From CAYWPG01 sp964460035 (lineage in GTDB: Bacteria; Pseudomonadota; Gammaproteobacteria; Nitrococcales; AK92), in the NCBI GenBank assembly GCA_964460035.1, contig CAYWPG010000040.1, positions 1-32,275 on the forward strand: DNA of 32,275 nt, in the 5' to 3' direction. The position numbers and the translations under genes are program-made. Under the pieces are notes generated by a model. That model ran no database searches. It was not told the DNA's origin and saw only the letters and a list, made by a program, of their open reading frames with translations. This document shows, piece after piece, positions 6,861 to 15,479 of this stretch. How positions within the stretch are numbered: position 1 is the first letter of the stretch; each line of letters begins with the position of its first letter.

Positions 6861-8609
6861 CTAGTGTCGGCGCCTGAGCTTGCGTAGCTCGGACAGGGTT
6901 CGGGTATTGACCACATCGTCCGCTGTCAGCCAGCCGCGGCGGGCCTGGTCGACTCCGTAGCGCATATGGTCGAGCTGGTCGGTGCTGTGCGCATCGGAGG
7001 AAATCACCACGCGAGCGCCAACTTCGTGCGCCAGCCGGCAGTACATATCGTTCAGATCCAGTCTCGCCGGCTGCGCGTTCACCTCCAGCCAGACCCCGCG
7101 TTGCGCGGCGGCGCACGCGACGCGCTCCATATCCACGGCATAAGGCGAACGCTGGCCGAGCAAGCGCCCGGTAGGGTGCGCGAGAATGTGGCAATAGCGA
7201 TTGTCCATCGCGCGAATGAGCCGCTCGGTCTGCCGTTCCCTGGTCAGGCGGAAGTGAGAGTGGACGGCACAGACCACGAGATCCAGCTCGGCAAGCAGGC
7301 TATCGGGAAGATCCAGCGTGCCGTCTGCCAGAATGTCGACCTCCGCCGATTTGAGTATGGCCAGTCCCCGCAAGCGGGCATTCAGGGTGTCTATGGCTGT
7401 CATCTGCTGCCGTAACTGCTTCTCGTTTTGCCCGCGAGCCACCCTCAAGCGCTTCGAATGATCGGTGATCGCCAAGTAGGCGTACCCCTTGTCGGCCGCT
7501 CGCGCAGCCATCTCTTCCAAGCTGTCTCTTCCATCCGTGGCGTCGGTATGGGCATGTAGATCGCCTTGAATGTCAGCCAGAGTCACCAGGTTGGGGAGGC
7601 GGCTCTGTGCTGCCGCCTCCAGCTCGCCGCGGTTCTCTCGCAGTTCGGGCGGAATGGGCGACAGACCGAGCTGCTCATAAACGTCTTCTTCGCGGCGCCC
7701 GGCGATCCGTTTATCCCCACGATAAATGCCGTACTCGTTGATCTTCATGCCACGGCGTACAGCTAGCGTACGCAGGGCCACCGTATGCGCCTTCGATCCC
7801 GTGAAGTAGAGCAGGGCGGCGCCGTAGGAACCAATGGGCACCACTCGCAGATCCACCTGCAGGCCTGTACGTAGCACTACCGTGGCTCGCACCGCTCCTT
7901 GGGAAAGGACTTGGGCTATCTCGGGGTAAGCGAGAAAGCGCTGCATCAAGGCTTTCTCGTCGCCGCTGGCGAGCATATCCAAATCGCCCACGGTCTCCCT
8001 GCGCCGCCGTACACTCCCAGCCACGGTCAGCGCCTGCAGGCCTTGCGTTTGCTCGAGGTAGGTCAAGAGCTCGCGCGCCGCGGCGTCGGCTTGGGGAAGC
8101 GGATGCCGGTGCTGGCTCTGCGCCATGTGTTCTAATCCCTCGGCAATCCGTTCTACAGTGCGTTTGCCGAAACCCGGCAGCTTCCCGACCTCGTCACGCC
8201 GCAGCGCCTGGCACAGCTCATCCAAGGTGGTGATGCCAAGCTCCCGGTAGAGTGTGTGTACTCGTTTGGGACCGAGCGTCGGCACCGCGAGCAACGAAGT
8301 CAGCGTGGCGGGAATACGGCGCTGCAATCTTTCCAAAGCCGGGAAGCGGCCGGTGCGCGCCAGGTGAGCGATCTTTTCGGCAAGATCTTCGCCTATGCCG
8401 GGGAGCTGATCGAGGTCTTCCCCCTCAGCCAGCATTTGGCTGACCTCGCGGGGCAGGGACGCGATCAGGCGGGCGGCGTTGCGGTATGCGCGTACGCGAA
8501 ACGGATTGGACTCGTCTATTTCCAGCAGATCGGCAAAGCGCTCGAAGAGGGCAGCGATGGTGCTATTACGAACCGTGTGAACATGCTCGCCCGCTGCCTG
8601 GCCTGTCAT
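6861..8609 (-). CDS. polX: DNA polymerase/3'-5' exonuclease PolX
   Basis: The 582-residue product is a full-length bacterial family X polymerase, used for gap filling in base-excision repair, fused to a PHP metallo-exonuclease domain. The N-terminal 8-kDa-like and helix-hairpin-helix region shows 'NPFRVRAYRNAARLI', 'LPGIGEDLAEKI' and 'LPGFGKRTVERI'. The polymerase active site has GSVRRR followed by the GDLD aspartates Asp209 and Asp211, with the third at Asp253 (VDLRVV). The PHP domain runs from about residue 348, with DLHAHTD, ITDHS, AVHSHF, LAHPTGR and SSDAH metal ligands all present. The ribosome-binding site is weak, and homologues suggest the true start could be slightly downstream. It is flanked by convergent and co-directional genes with no obvious functional link. 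Confidence 0.95.
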   Translation of the reverse strand: MTGQAAGEHVHTVRNSTIAALFERFADLLEIDESNPFRVRAYRNAARLIASLPREVSQMLAEGEDLDQLPGIGEDLAEKIAHLARTGRFPALERLQRRIPATLTSLLAVPTLGPKRVHTLYRELGITTLDELCQALRRDEVGKLPGFGKRTVERIAEGLEHMAQSQHRHPLPQADAAARELLTYLEQTQGLQALTVAGSVRRRRETVGDLDMLASGDEKALMQRFLAYPEIAQVLSQGAVRATVVLRTGLQVDLRVVPIGSYGAALLYFTGSKAHTVALRTLAVRRGMKINEYGIYRGDKRIAGRREEDVYEQLGLSPIPPELRENRGELEAAAQSRLPNLVTLADIQGDLHAHTDATDGRDSLEEMAARAADKGYAYLAITDHSKRLRVARGQNEKQLRQQMTAIDTLNARLRGLAILKSAEVDILADGTLDLPDSLLAELDLVVCAVHSHFRLTRERQTERLIRAMDNRYCHILAHPTGRLLGQRSPYAVDMERVACAAAQRGVWLEVNAQPARLDLNDMYCRLAHEVGARVVISSDAHSTDQLDHMRYGVDQARRGWLTADDVVNTRTLSELRKLRRRH

Positions 8610-8781
8610 AACCGCGCCACGTTTAGCCGTGCTGCTCTAGCAGAACGAAGAGAGGTACGAGATCGCGCATAGCTAGCTGCCTCTCACATCCGTCTGGCAA
8701 CCCGATTTCAACGATGCGGGCACTTCTGGCCGCTCTCCAGCCTGGGCCGCCCCGACGAAGCCGGAGCCCTTCCAAGCACAG

Positions 8782-10764
8782 TTAACGGCCCAATATTGCT
8801 CCGCCGTACGCGGGGATATGGAGGGTACTTCGTGCTATCTCTAAACGGCTCCGGCATTGCGCATCCAGGCACTGAGCCTTGGCGTAAGTGCGGATCAAGT
8901 TCTCGTCGGCAAAGGCCACGTTAACGGGGTAGGCGCTGAAATTGAGTACGACCAGGACGCTGTCCTGCGCCTCGGGCTCGCCGCGAACGAATGCCAAGAT
9001 CTTGTCATCTTCGCTGGTTTCAACCAGTTGGACGTCATTGCTGCGAAGCGCTGGCAAGTCGCGGCGCAGCGCTGCAAGCCGCCGATAACACTCGCTCAGA
9101 CCCAGCGTGTCTATCCACACGATAGGCGGACGCGGACCATAGGGGTGGAACTCGGCACCCACCTCGTCGCCGGTGTATATGAGCGGTATGCCCGGCAGCG
9201 TGAACTTCAGCGCGGTAGCGACACGCTGCAGTTCGATTCCGTGCTCGGTCAAAAACCGTGTGCCCGTGTCGTTATTGTTGAGGAATCGCAAAATCAACGC
9301 GTTAGGAGACGTTCCTGATGCATCGTTAGCGATGGCGGCGCGCAAGCGGTCGAGGTCTACCGGCTCGCCGGGGACGAACACATCGTGCCAGGCCCATTGA
9401 CCCAGCTCATGCGTCCAGTCGTACACGGCATCGAAGCCATTGGCGGCATGGTATGGCTCGCGTGCCGAGGCTTCGGCAAGCAGCAGCAGATCGGGCTTGA
9501 TACGTTTGAGTTCCCGCCGCCAGCGCGGCCAGAACTCCGGCGCGCGATTCGCCACGGCCCAACTGGCGTCCACGCGAAAGCCATCTATATCGAACGTCCG
9601 CACCCAATACGCCGCGGCGGCGATCATGTAGTTCTGTACTTCGGGGTTGTCGTAATCGAGGTTCTTCAGGTTGTGCCAATCGAAGTAGTGCTCGATGGTG
9701 CCGTCGGCGTCGCGGTCGAACCAGCCGTAGTACGGCGAGCGAGCGCCTTGCCGCTTGGCATCGATGTGATAGGGATGGCGATCGGAGAGGTGGTTAGGGA
9801 CGAAATCCAGAATGACCCGTAAGCCCCGGACATGAGCGGCGTCGACCAGGCGTCGCAGCTCGTCCTCCGTGCCGAAGCTGTCGCGGACGCTGAAATGGTC
9901 TAGAACCGCATACCCGAAATCGTTCTGAGGAGCGTCGGTAATCGGCGAGAGCCAGAGGGCGGTGGCGCCCAGCGCGGCAATTTCATCCAACCTCGCCGCC
10001 ACATCCGTGAACCGCCCATCCCCAAAGAAGTAAGGAGCAACGCCGTAGATTATGGCTCGCTCCACCCAATCCGGGCGGTCGCTGTCCTGATGGACTTCGT
10101 ATGCACGCCCTTGCTCGACACGAAACACGGTGGTGCTGCTGTCGGTGCGGCCTAGCGCGTCTGTCACTCGCAGCGTGACGTAGTACTCGCCGTCTACCGA
10201 CGGTATTTGCAGTTGCAGCTGCCTCGCCGTACGCGGACGGCTGTCCAGCGCGTCGTCGCTGGCGACGGGAAGCAAGGGCGAGGGGTTGCCCGGCCGCGCA
10301 TGCCATTCGAAGCGCTCCAGCGCTACAGGCGAGCCGGGAGCTCGCTCGCTGCGTCCTGCATCCAGCCAAACCGCGTTGTCTCTTACGCGGGTGCGAATCC
10401 AGGCCTTGGGCAATTCCCCCAGCCTTAGCGTCCACTGCTGCGTGTCGAACGCAAGCATTTGGTCGTCATGCCAGCACTGGGCTCGCAGCGTCCGCGCTTC
10501 CTGACTGATCGGAACGTCGGCTTCGAAACGGCCATTCTCCAAGCGGGCCCGCACGGCTGTCTGCGAGGTTCTAATCCAGATTTCGTCACAGACCTCGGCC
10601 GCCTGCCCATGCACGCGTTTGCTGAACGTCCAGGCATCGCCGCCTGTTTGGTCGAAACTGACCAGGGCGGCCTTGACCGATGCGCTCAGGACGAGCAGTG
10701 CGCCAATCAGACACAGCCTCAACGCGGTTTCTGGGCGCACGAACGGCCGGAAGCGAAGTTTCAA
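8782..10764 (-). CDS. Exported GH13 family glycosidase (alpha-amylase superfamily)
   Basis: The 660-residue protein starts at TTG 10764, supported by AGAGGAG six bases upstream. A cleavable signal peptide covers residues 1-32 (hydrophobic core ending in SVKA), so the enzyme is exported. Residues about 35-230 form a beta-rich N-terminal region, and the GH13 barrel begins at 'RAIIYGVAPYFF'. Conserved regions are DFVPNH, the nucleophile Asp399 in GFRVDAS, the acid/base Glu431 in LLLAEAS, and the transition-state Asp499 in FLNNNDTGT. The residue before Asp499 is Asn instead of the usual His. A C-terminal beta domain with 'VLVVLNFSAYPVNV' closes the protein. It presumably cleaves alpha-glucans; the exact specificity cannot be assigned. 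Confidence 0.9.
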   Translation of the reverse strand: MKLRFRPFVRPETALRLCLIGALLVLSASVKAALVSFDQTGGDAWTFSKRVHGQAAEVCDEIWIRTSQTAVRARLENGRFEADVPISQEARTLRAQCWHDDQMLAFDTQQWTLRLGELPKAWIRTRVRDNAVWLDAGRSERAPGSPVALERFEWHARPGNPSPLLPVASDDALDSRPRTARQLQLQIPSVDGEYYVTLRVTDALGRTDSSTTVFRVEQGRAYEVHQDSDRPDWVERAIIYGVAPYFFGDGRFTDVAARLDEIAALGATALWLSPITDAPQNDFGYAVLDHFSVRDSFGTEDELRRLVDAAHVRGLRVILDFVPNHLSDRHPYHIDAKRQGARSPYYGWFDRDADGTIEHYFDWHNLKNLDYDNPEVQNYMIAAAAYWVRTFDIDGFRVDASWAVANRAPEFWPRWRRELKRIKPDLLLLAEASAREPYHAANGFDAVYDWTHELGQWAWHDVFVPGEPVDLDRLRAAIANDASGTSPNALILRFLNNNDTGTRFLTEHGIELQRVATALKFTLPGIPLIYTGDEVGAEFHPYGPRPPIVWIDTLGLSECYRRLAALRRDLPALRSNDVQLVETSEDDKILAFVRGEPEAQDSVLVVLNFSAYPVNVAFADENLIRTYAKAQCLDAQCRSRLEIARSTLHIPAYGGAILGR

Positions 10765-11102
10765 TAGCGGCTCCTCTGGTCTTGCTCTGCTCCCTGCGAC
10801 TCCCTTCTAGCTAGCTCGGTTCCCTGTGCCTTGCCGCGTTGAGGTCTCTGTCACGCTGCCCGCCGGCAATAACCAGGCATGGACCTTGCCGGAGGTGTCC
10901 CGGTTTTGGTCAGCGGCCGCTGCCCCAATTGTGAAACAGCGTTACCCCGCGGGCCGTTACTGGCATCCACACTGGATCCCGCAACGCATAGCGAAACAGG
11001 GAATGGCCAATGCCGCCGTATCGCATGCGGCAGTGTATGGACGTGGGGATCCCAGAGCACGGACCGCGCCGACTACTATCGGCCGCGCTGCGGCGAGAGA
11101 GC
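10765..11102. other. Divergent intergenic region between GH13 and EAL genes
   Basis: This 338-bp region separates the TTG start of the GH13 gene from the likely ATG 11103 of the signalling protein. It contains a 6-bp inverted repeat, TGCCGC (11011-11016) and GCGGCA (11027-11032), about 70 bp before the second start. No clear sigma-70 promoter or other gene is seen. Confidence 0.45.
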
Positions 11103-13424
11103 ATGCGGAAAATAGCCAAGCACGTTGCCACCGCGATTGCGTTGCCGCTAGGGGCTTCGCTGATTCTCGCCGCTGTACTGGGCGTGTATTGGATGGACAA
11201 TGTCCAACGTACCAGCAGAGTCGTTCTACTGGCAGATTTCGCCTATAGCATCAGCAGCTTAATATCATCTCTTCAACAAGAACGCAGCATCTCGGCGGCG
11301 CATCTGAGCAAAGTCCCGGGATTTCAGGAGATGCTTCCCGAGGCACGGGCGCAGACCGACCGCGGCCGCCGCGTTTTCGAACAGCAGGCAGTTGCCGACA
11401 GCTCGCGCTCTCCGTCCGACGCGGTGCTGACTCAACTGCGAATCACTCGCCCGGCACTCGATGACATAGAGGAGCTCCGAGAGCGCGTGGATCAGGGAAG
11501 CCTCACGCCTATCGCGGCGATCCAAGGCTACACCCTGAGTATCGATCGTCTGCAGCACCTGGTTACGGCAATTGCGCTCGACATTTCGGTGCCGGCATTG
11601 GCAGAGCACTTTGCGGCTTATCAGAGACTGATGGTGCTCGGCGAGTACGCCGCCCGCGAGCGCAGCCTCGGCACAGCGTTGCTGGGCGCTTCCGGGCCCG
11701 ACCATCTCACCTACCAACAGACCTTCCTGGATAACATGGAAGCTCAAGCCGCAACCATGGCCGAGCTAAGCAAAGCCAGTCCCGGCACGCCGGACTGGAC
11801 CGTGTTCCAGACCGTCTCTAACGCACCGGGTCTGGAGGATCTTCAAACCTTACGCGCTCAGCTGATCGAGCCCGGCAACTTGGCGATGCCGGACGTGCCG
11901 GCAGCCATGGAGTGGTTCCATTTGACGACGGTGTACATCGATCACCTGACAACGGCCCTGGAGCAGGTGGCGATTGATATGAGCGATCAGGCGCAACGGC
12001 TCTCGCGCCGCGCCAACTTGCAGTTCGCCGCGGTGGGAGCCGCCGTGCTGCTGATGCTTGGCGGTGTAGCCTGGGTCAGTACGCTAATAGGGCGGCGCTT
12101 GCTCTGGCAGATGGAGGCGGAACGTCGGGATGCCGAGCAGATTCGCTATCTAGGGCAGCACGATCCGCTTACAGGCCTGCCGAATCGCTACTATTTCCAG
12201 GAGCTGCTGGAGAGCGAGCGCCGAGCCATTCTCGAGCAAGGGCAGATGCTGGCTCTGCATATGCTCGACATAGTCGACTTCAAAGGGATTAACCGCGTCT
12301 GGGGTATTGCCGCCGGCGACGAGGTGATTCGAGAAGTTGCGCGCCGGCTGCGCTCGCACCTGCCATCGAACGGGCATCTGGCCCGGCTCTACGGCGATCA
12401 GTTCGCAATAGTGCAGCCGCGGATCGCTGATCAGGACGAAGCCAGATTGCTTGCCGAAGCGCTGATCGCCGCATTCGAGACGCCGATAATGGTAGACGAG
12501 CGGACGATTCGACTGGAAATACGGGTCGGTATCACGCTGTATCCTCCCAATGCCGACACTTACGACGCGCTCGTGCGCAGCGCCGATCTTGCGCGGCAAC
12601 ACGTGCAAGGCGCTGGTTACAACTTCTACGTGTCGGAGATGTACCAGCGCTATCTGAAGACCAAAGCCCTGGTCCGCGACCTCAAGCAAGCGGTGGCCGC
12701 ATCGGAGTTTCTTCTCGTTTATCAGCCGAAAGTGGCCCTGGAAAGCGGACATCTGTGCGGGGTGGAGGCTCTCATACGGTGGCGCCATCCGCAGCGGGGG
12801 CTGCTTGCCCCGGGCGAGTTCATGGCCGAAGCGGAGCGTAGCGGCGCGATTCTGGGGATAGGCAGTTGGGTGCTGGATGAAGCCTGCCGGCAACTGCAAG
12901 TGTGGCGGAGCCAGGGGTTTCAGTTGCCGGTAGTCGCGATCAACCTCTCGCCGGTGCAGTTGCGACAGGCCGATCTGGTTCATCGCATCTCGCAGGCCCT
13001 TGCGAACGCTAGGATCAATCCCCGCCATATAGAAATCGAGGTTACGGAAAGCGCCGTCATAGACGACCTGGAAGCCAGCCTGGCGATCCTGACGGAAATC
13101 CGCGCGCTGGGCCTTACGCTGGCCATTGACGATTTCGGCACCGGTTACTCCTCGCTTACCTATCTGCAAAGATTTCCCGCAACCAGCGTCAAGCTGGACC
13201 GCAGTTTTATCGCCAATCTGGAGTGGAGCCAGCAAGCGCAGCGCATCGTCGAGACCGTGATCACGCTTTCCCAGGGCTTGGGACTGCGTGTGGTTGCCGA
13301 AGGAGTGGAGAGCCGCGAGCAGTGGGAACTGCTGCGCGAGACGGGTTGCGACGAGGTCCAAGGATATCTGATTGCCAAGCCCTTGGCGCCGGAAGAGCTC
13401 ACCGCATGGCTTAAGCGCGCTTAG
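11103..13424 (+). CDS. Membrane NIT-GGDEF-EAL cyclic-di-GMP phosphodiesterase candidate
   Basis: From ATG 11103 (GAGAGA two bases upstream) the protein is 773 residues; an in-frame ATG at 11010 is less likely because the transmembrane segment follows directly after 11103. A first membrane helix (about residues 8-30) leads into an extracytoplasmic region with 'LISSLQQERSISAAHL', the signature of NIT nitrate/nitrite-sensing domains. A second helix (about 305-325) is followed by a GGDEF domain whose active-site loop is YGDQF at 430-434, so cyclase activity is unlikely. The EAL domain is intact: Glu555 in VEALIRW, INLSPVQL, TESAVIDD, IDDFGTGYSSL, KLDRSFI, VAEGVES and VQGYLIAKPL. The predicted role is c-di-GMP hydrolysis controlled by an external small ligand. 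Ligand identity is inferred from the domain name only. Confidence 0.9.
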   Translation: MRKIAKHVATAIALPLGASLILAAVLGVYWMDNVQRTSRVVLLADFAYSISSLISSLQQERSISAAHLSKVPGFQEMLPEARAQTDRGRRVFEQQAVADSSRSPSDAVLTQLRITRPALDDIEELRERVDQGSLTPIAAIQGYTLSIDRLQHLVTAIALDISVPALAEHFAAYQRLMVLGEYAARERSLGTALLGASGPDHLTYQQTFLDNMEAQAATMAELSKASPGTPDWTVFQTVSNAPGLEDLQTLRAQLIEPGNLAMPDVPAAMEWFHLTTVYIDHLTTALEQVAIDMSDQAQRLSRRANLQFAAVGAAVLLMLGGVAWVSTLIGRRLLWQMEAERRDAEQIRYLGQHDPLTGLPNRYYFQELLESERRAILEQGQMLALHMLDIVDFKGINRVWGIAAGDEVIREVARRLRSHLPSNGHLARLYGDQFAIVQPRIADQDEARLLAEALIAAFETPIMVDERTIRLEIRVGITLYPPNADTYDALVRSADLARQHVQGAGYNFYVSEMYQRYLKTKALVRDLKQAVAASEFLLVYQPKVALESGHLCGVEALIRWRHPQRGLLAPGEFMAEAERSGAILGIGSWVLDEACRQLQVWRSQGFQLPVVAINLSPVQLRQADLVHRISQALANARINPRHIEIEVTESAVIDDLEASLAILTEIRALGLTLAIDDFGTGYSSLTYLQRFPATSVKLDRSFIANLEWSQQAQRIVETVITLSQGLGLRVVAEGVESREQWELLRETGCDEVQGYLIAKPLAPEELTAWLKRA

Positions 13425-13605
13425 CGAAGTAAAGGGAAGAACGGGGCCACGACAAAGAAAATCACGCGGCTGGGCAGTCTTCAGAAAAGCCGACCGAGGC
13501 GGTGCCCAAGACTCGATCAGGCCGTTTGCGCCATTCTTCGCTTCCATTGCGCACTGGAGCCTGGTTAGCTTGTAAGTGTCGGCAATCTCATGGAGCACAT
13601 ATGGC

Positions 13606-14823
13606 ATGAGCAAGCGGGGGACGGTCGTGGCGCTGGTGATCTGTGGCGTCAGCGCTACGCTCGTAGGTGTCGGTCTTGGACGGTTCGCCTACAGCGCGTT
13701 GCTTCCAGAAATCATCCACGCTGGTTGGTTTAGCGATGTACAAGGAGCTTATTTAGGCGCGGCTAACCTTTCCGGGTACTTGATAGGCGCGTTGTTGGCC
13801 CCGGTATTGGCAGCTGCCTGGGGCGCTGCGCGAGTGGTACGGACGAGTCTGATCCTGGTCGTCCTCAGTTTCGCCTTCTGTTCGTTCCCGGGGCCCTTCG
13901 TCTGGTTCTTTCTCTGGCGTCTGTTAGCGGGGGCTGGCGGTGCCTTGCTAATGGTGCTGGGCCCATCCGCAGTGCTTGGCCGTCTCATGCCCGAGCAACG
14001 TAAGACGGCTGGGGCGATTGTATTCAGCGGCATCGGGATCGGCATCTTGATCTCAGCAACGCTGGTTCCCGCTCTGACGAAATGGAATCTGTCCCTGGCC
14101 TGGTGGGCATTGACCGTGGCCGCTTCCCTGGCGGTACTGCTTACATGGCGACATTGGGGCCGGCTGGGGCAGGGCGGCGGGACTGTTGGCACCTCCGAAA
14201 CGACCCCGCCTTTGCGCGGGCAACGGCTGGTGCTCAGCGGCGTGCTGATTGCCTACGGCCTGGATGCCGTTGGCTTCGTGCCGCACACGGTATTCTGGGT
14301 CGACTACCTGGCGCGTGAGCTGGGACATGGCACGGCCATGGCTGGCTTCTATTGGGCGCTGTTGGGTATGGGCGCTGTCAGCGGTGCCTTCATCGCAGCC
14401 TTGGCGGCACGCTCTATGGGCTGGCAGCGGGCCCTGGCGGGGGGCCTGTTCGTCAAAGCCCTGGCGACCGGCGTGCCGGTGTTCTTCAGTGCAAGCTGGG
14501 CGCTGATGCTGTCGTCCTTGCTGGTCGGCGCGCTCATTCCCGGCATCGTCTCTCTTACATCCGGCCGGCTCGCCGAGTTGGTCGGAGCTTCGCGGCATCG
14601 CCGTGCCTGGGCATGGGCAACCGCATCGTTCGCCGCCGCGCAAGCCGTGACGGCCTATGCGATGGCTCTGCTTTACACGCGCAGCGGCAGCTACTTGCCG
14701 CTGTTCGAGGTAGGGGCAGTGGCGCTGTTCGCCGCTACCGTTGTGGTCGGTCTCGCGCCCTGGTTGCAATGCCGGCTCGGTTCGCAATCGCGGCTAACAG
14801 AGAAAGCCTCTTCATGGAACTAA
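13606..14823 (+). CDS. MFS transporter, YbfB/YjiJ-like
   Basis: This 405-residue integral membrane protein has 12 apparent hydrophobic segments. The first helix reads 'LVGVGLGRFAYSALLPEI', typical of the YbfB/YjiJ group of the major facilitator superfamily; substrates of that group are poorly known. ATG 13606 was chosen because GGAG lies upstream at 13592-13595 and the first helix begins soon after; a GTG at 13576 would add ten residues. The end overlaps the following GST gene by 10 bp, so the two are very probably translated together. Co-occurrence with a GST hints at efflux or uptake of an electrophilic or modified small molecule, which is inference. Confidence 0.88.
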   Translation: MSKRGTVVALVICGVSATLVGVGLGRFAYSALLPEIIHAGWFSDVQGAYLGAANLSGYLIGALLAPVLAAAWGAARVVRTSLILVVLSFAFCSFPGPFVWFFLWRLLAGAGGALLMVLGPSAVLGRLMPEQRKTAGAIVFSGIGIGILISATLVPALTKWNLSLAWWALTVAASLAVLLTWRHWGRLGQGGGTVGTSETTPPLRGQRLVLSGVLIAYGLDAVGFVPHTVFWVDYLARELGHGTAMAGFYWALLGMGAVSGAFIAALAARSMGWQRALAGGLFVKALATGVPVFFSASWALMLSSLLVGALIPGIVSLTSGRLAELVGASRHRRAWAWATASFAAAQAVTAYAMALLYTRSGSYLPLFEVGAVALFAATVVVGLAPWLQCRLGSQSRLTEKASSWN

Positions 14824-15416
14824 TGCTCAACAAGACCTCGCCCTATGCGCGGGTAGCTCGCATCGTCGCCTTGGAAAAGGGTCTGGAAGCAAGGCTGAAG
14901 CTGAGATGGGTGGACCCTTGGGCCGATGATCCCGCGCTGATCGAGGCCAACCCCAGCTGTCGCGTTCCCACGCTGCGAACCGAAGAGGGCCGGTCTCTGA
15001 GCGAGTCCTTACTGATAGCGCTCTATCTGGACCGAGTGGGCGAGGGCGAAGCCTTGGTTCCGCCGGAGCGATTTGCGCAAACCTTAGAGCTGGTCGGGCT
15101 AGGCCAGGGTCTGATCGACGCGGCGTTCACTACGGCGATCGCCCGCAAGCATCAAGGCGCCGATGCGGATCGCTCAGTGCTCGGTAGGCGGCGGCTAGCG
15201 GCGATAGAGCGTGCCCTGACACGCCTCGACATCATGGCGCAGCAGGAGCCTCGCAGTACCGCGTTCACGCTGGGAAACATCGTGGTCTGCGTAGCGCTGG
15301 AGTACCTGGCGTTTCGCCTGCCCGAAATACCGGTAGCGGAACGTTATCCGGCGCTCGCCCTCTGGCATCGGCAGAGGGCAAACCGACCGAGCTTTCGTGC
15401 CACGGCCTTCGAGTAG
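14814..15416 (+). CDS. Glutathione S-transferase family protein
   Basis: The 200-residue cytoplasmic protein begins at ATG 14814 inside the end of the MFS gene, with AGAGAAAG just upstream. The N-terminal thioredoxin-like domain (about 1-80) has 'LMLNKTSPYARVARI' with a Ser-Pro-Tyr near residue 9, where GSTs place the glutathione-activating Ser/Tyr/Cys. It also has 'NPSCRVPTL' carrying the cis-Pro and 'SLSESLLIALYL' binding the gamma-glutamyl group. The C-terminal helical domain ends in 'LALWHRQRANRPSF'. The substrate is unknown. Coupling to the transporter suggests the two act on one compound. Confidence 0.88.
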   Translation: MELMLNKTSPYARVARIVALEKGLEARLKLRWVDPWADDPALIEANPSCRVPTLRTEEGRSLSESLLIALYLDRVGEGEALVPPERFAQTLELVGLGQGLIDAAFTTAIARKHQGADADRSVLGRRRLAAIERALTRLDIMAQQEPRSTAFTLGNIVVCVALEYLAFRLPEIPVAERYPALALWHRQRANRPSFRATAFE

Positions 15417-15479
15417 GAACACTCGCTCCAGCCAGCTAGCGTGCGGGATGATCGCCGGGCTTCTCGGCGCTTCGCTCGC

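Noticed and set aside
12150..13613. 487-codon minus-strand open frame opposite the GGDEF-EAL gene
   Set aside because: The opposite strand encodes clear GGDEF and EAL motifs; the antisense translation has no domain features and an amino-acid composition typical of shadow frames.
15453..15469. Short CGCCG/CGGCG hairpin between the GST and alcohol dehydrogenase genes
   Set aside because: A 5-bp GC stem is expected often in this composition and has no T-tract; not enough to call a terminator.
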